A DNA stretch of 64,000 bases from JAFDVL01 sp964631865. Its GTDB lineage: Bacteria; Acidobacteriota; Blastocatellia; RBC074. The notes under the pieces were generated by a model. It searched no databases. It was not told the DNA's origin and was given only the letters and a program-made list of their open reading frames with translations. Positions within the stretch are counted from its first letter, which is position 1. Each line of letters starts with the position of its first letter. Below, piece after piece: positions 61,917 through 64,000 of this stretch. Both the position numbers and the translations under genes were made by a program. Location: the NCBI GenBank assembly GCA_964631865.1, contig CAZWAK010000005.1, positions 40,028-104,027 of the forward strand, written 5' to 3'.

Positions 61917-62720
61917 TTACCGAAAAAACATCTGATACGCCGCCGGACTGAGTTGGTGACAATCCATCAGCACGAAGTAATCAATCGTTTTGAAGGCGCG
62001 ATCCATCGTCGGCGGCGAGCAGACTTTCGCGCCGAAGCGCAGGTACGAACGAAACAGCTTGGGGATTTTCGCTTCGACGAGCGGCGCATCGTTGTCTTCC
62101 AGATCGCATTCAAAACCCAGTTGCGGCAGCACCATCCAATCGGGATGCACGTGCCCCCCCGCCAGCAATTGACTCATCACGCCCCAACCTTCATTCGCGT
62201 CCTGGCTCGTCAACGAACAACAACCGAACAAATAGCGTTTGCGCGTTTGCAGCGTGTACGCCGCGATGCCGCGCCACAGCAGATACAACACGCTCGAATG
62301 CCGATGCGCAGGTGCGATGCAGGCGCGGCCCAGCTCAATCGAATTCAAAACAACAGCATCTGGCAAATGCGTAAGATCAAACTCCCCGGCGGAGTAAAAA
62401 CCATTCCCAGCAGCCGCCATTTCATTTGTTTGTAAGCGATAGGTTCCAACCACATGGCCTGCCTCCGTGTCTTCGACTATCAGGTGATGGCATTGCGCGT
62501 CAAATTCGTCGCGGTCGCGCTGCGTCAAAAACGACGACTGCAACCCTTCGCCGAGTTCCAGATTGAAAACCTCAAAGCGCAATTTCAGCACCGCGTCCAA
62601 ATCCAGCGCGTTCTCGGCGAACCGCAATAAATACCGGCCTTCGTGCAATTCCAGTTGCGGCGCGCGCGCCGGGGAAGCGGTCGTTGTCGTCAGCAAGTTG
62701 AGGGTTTCAATCAGCGTCAT
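61917..62720 (-). CDS. olsB: OlsB-like ornithine N-acyltransferase (GNAT fold)
   Basis: 267 residues. The pattern LRFEVFNLELGEG, DEFDAQCHHLIVED, VVGTYRLQTNEM, NSIELGRACIAP and LLWRGIAAYTLQTRKRYLFG is that of the OlsB/hemolysin-like N-acyltransferase family, which transfers a 3-hydroxyacyl group from ACP to ornithine. The neighbouring acyltransferase supports ornithine lipid synthesis, a phosphorus-free membrane lipid. Related families act on other amino acids, so the substrate is probable, not proven. AAGGAG lies 8 nt before ATG 62720. Confidence 0.85.
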   Translation of the reverse strand: MTLIETLNLLTTTTASPARAPQLELHEGRYLLRFAENALDLDAVLKLRFEVFNLELGEGLQSSFLTQRDRDEFDAQCHHLIVEDTEAGHVVGTYRLQTNEMAAAGNGFYSAGEFDLTHLPDAVVLNSIELGRACIAPAHRHSSVLYLLWRGIAAYTLQTRKRYLFGCCSLTSQDANEGWGVMSQLLAGGHVHPDWMVLPQLGFECDLEDNDAPLVEAKIPKLFRSYLRFGAKVCSPPTMDRAFKTIDYFVLMDCHQLSPAAYQMFFR

Positions 62721-62875
62721 GGCGTTTCTCCTTTACGCTGCATAAATCGGTTGGCGGTAGGCATTTATTCCCGCCTGTTGCAGATGACGGAAAAAGCGGA
62801 ACAGCACCGGGGGAATAATTTTCGCAAGCGTGTGGATTATATCGCCGAGAGTCGCCGCGAGTCACGCCAGTCAAA

Positions 62876-62907
62876 TTACCGACTACCGACTACCGGCTAC
62901 CGACTAC
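62876..62907. repeat. Tandem heptamer repeat upstream of the GMC gene
   Basis: Four and a half copies of TACCGAC (one as TACCGGC). A weak, degenerate complementary run of AGTC-containing words lies just upstream (about 62849-62874). It sits 20 bp before the GMC oxidoreductase start. Confidence 0.7.
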
Positions 62908-62927
62908 TTTTTTTCGAGGAGTCATCC

Positions 62928-64000
62928 ATGCAAAACCACTACGACGTCATCATCATCGGCACGGGCGCAGGCGGCGGCACGCTGGCCTACAAACTCGCGC
63001 CATCGGGCAAAAAGATTTTGCTGCTCGAACGCGGCGGCTATGTGCCGCGCGAAAAAGCCAATTGGGACACACGCGCCGTCGTCAAAGATGGCAAGTACAA
63101 CGCGAAAGAAACCTGGTACGACAAGCAGGGAAAAGAATTGCATCCGCACACGAATTACTACGTTGGCGGCAACACGAAATTTTACGGTGCGGCGTTGTTT
63201 CGCTTGCGCGCGGAAGACTTCGGCGAATTGAAACATCACGGCGGAATGTCGCCTGCGTGGCCACTCAGCTATGACGAATTGGAGCCGTATTACACACAGG
63301 CCGAACATCTCTATCACGTGCATGGCCAGCGCGGCGAAGACCCGACCGAACCCTGGGCCAGCGCGCCCTACGCACATCCGGCGGTCAGTCACGAGCCGCG
63401 CATTCAGGAGTTAGTAGATTCGCTCGCGCAACTCGGTCATCAGCCGTTTCACACGCCGCTCGGAGTGATGCTCGATGAAAAAAATCCGAATCGCAGCCGC
63501 TGCATTCGCTGCAACACCTGCGATGGCTTCGCATGTCTGACGAACGCGAAGTCCGATGCACAGGTCGTCTGCGTTGATCCCGCGCTCGAACACAAAAATG
63601 TTTCGCTGTTAACAAACGCGCAGGTTGTGAAGCTCGAAACCAATGCTTCCGGCAGCGCGGTCAGCAAAGTGTGCGTCGAGCGCGACGGCTCGTATGAAGT
63701 TTATTCCGCCGACATCGTGGTCGTTGCGGCGGGCGCGATCAATTCCGCCGCGTTGTTGCTGAAGTCCGCGAATGACAAGCATCCGAACGGCTTGGCGAAC
63801 GGTTCGGATGTCGTCGGGCGGCATTACATGGGACACAACAATTCTGTTTTGTTTGCGATCTCGCGGCATCCGAATCCGACCGTGTTTCAGAAGACGATGG
63901 CGATGAACGATTTCTATTTTGCGAACAAAGATTGGGACTTTCCGATGGGGCATATTTCGTTCGTCGGCAAGTTCGACGCAAATATGTTCGCCGCCGGAGC
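62928..64000 (+). CDS. GMC-family FAD oxidoreductase (partial, runs off window)
   Basis: At least 357 residues before the right edge. The FAD-binding motif IIIGTGAGGGT is at 8-18, ERGG after the second strand, then GGNTKFYGAALFRLR, and later VVVAAGAINSA. A cysteine cluster, CIRCNTCDGFAC, is placed midway and is typical of a gluconate- or choline-dehydrogenase-like subgroup. The C-terminal His/Asn active site would lie beyond the window. Substrate unknown, probably a sugar or alcohol. Start ATG 62928 is supported by GAGGAG about 7 nt upstream. The frame is open to the edge. Confidence 0.9.
   Translation, partial: MQNHYDVIIIGTGAGGGTLAYKLAPSGKKILLLERGGYVPREKANWDTRAVVKDGKYNAKETWYDKQGKELHPHTNYYVGGNTKFYGAALFRLRAEDFGELKHHGGMSPAWPLSYDELEPYYTQAEHLYHVHGQRGEDPTEPWASAPYAHPAVSHEPRIQELVDSLAQLGHQPFHTPLGVMLDEKNPNRSRCIRCNTCDGFACLTNAKSDAQVVCVDPALEHKNVSLLTNAQVVKLETNASGSAVSKVCVERDGSYEVYSADIVVVAAGAINSAALLLKSANDKHPNGLANGSDVVGRHYMGHNNSVLFAISRHPNPTVFQKTMAMNDFYFANKDWDFPMGHISFVGKFDANMFAAG

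Overview
The window reads as chromosomal DNA of a Gram-negative, heterotrophic bacterium with moderately high GC. The gene set suggests Acidobacteriota, perhaps Blastocatellia. It includes exported and Tat-exported hydrolases, an M14 peptidase, an ATP-dependent hydantoinase pair, a stand-alone PrkA kinase, vanadium haloperoxidase, ornithine-lipid genes and many short palindromic or tandem repeats. This placement is inference: there is no rRNA or other phylogenetic marker here, and I recognise no tRNA, rRNA, CRISPR array, prophage or intact transposase.

Layout. 1-8.1 kb: tail of an unknown gene, an HprK-like kinase, fasciclin protein, queuosine-precursor transporter, and an ABC/FtsX exporter operon with an AttH-like lipocalin. 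8.2-18.0 kb: housekeeping (M50 protease, trpS, scpA, scpB, chromate transporter, prfB with a programmed frameshift, ftsK). 18.0-18.3 kb: AT-rich gap with DnaA-box-like sequences. 18.3-22.5 kb: hexulose-phosphate-synthase-like enzyme, outer-membrane protein, haloperoxidase and an 800-bp unassigned gap. 22.5-29.1 kb: mogA/moaB, argF, murJ, a retropepsin-like protein, prkA. 29.1-33.5 kb: a sugar-activation operon (galT-like, FIG-type phosphatase, GHMP sugar kinase, serine hydrolase). 33.6-42.0 kb: DinB protein, glycerate kinase, SDR, Tat-exported isomerase, large M14 peptidase, NRAMP-like transporter. 42.0-50.9 kb: a MITE-like element, HMG-CoA lyase operon, a nucleotidyltransferase pair, malic enzyme, an AAA ATPase/TOPRIM-like pair resembling a phage-defence module, msrA, GNAT. 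50.3-55.1 kb: N-methylhydantoinase-like hyuA/hyuB with an N-carbamoylsarcosine-amidase-like enzyme. 55.3-64.0 kb: coiled-coil protein, a protein joining four zinc-binding units to a UbiA prenyltransferase, a DedA/ATP-grasp fusion, an olsB/olsA ornithine-lipid pair and the start of a GMC oxidoreductase.

The less ordinary material falls in four groups. (1) A family of inverted tandem repeats with 7- or 9-bp units fills gene junctions and in three places supplies the first or last codons of a gene. (2) A 122-bp element at 42,047 has terminal inverted repeats and a 5-bp target duplication. (3) Two multidomain fusions (zinc-repeat/UbiA and DedA/ATP-grasp) lie almost side by side. (4) The ATPase/TOPRIM pair has an AT-rich core unlike its neighbours. 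Functional names rest on motifs read by eye; no database search was run.
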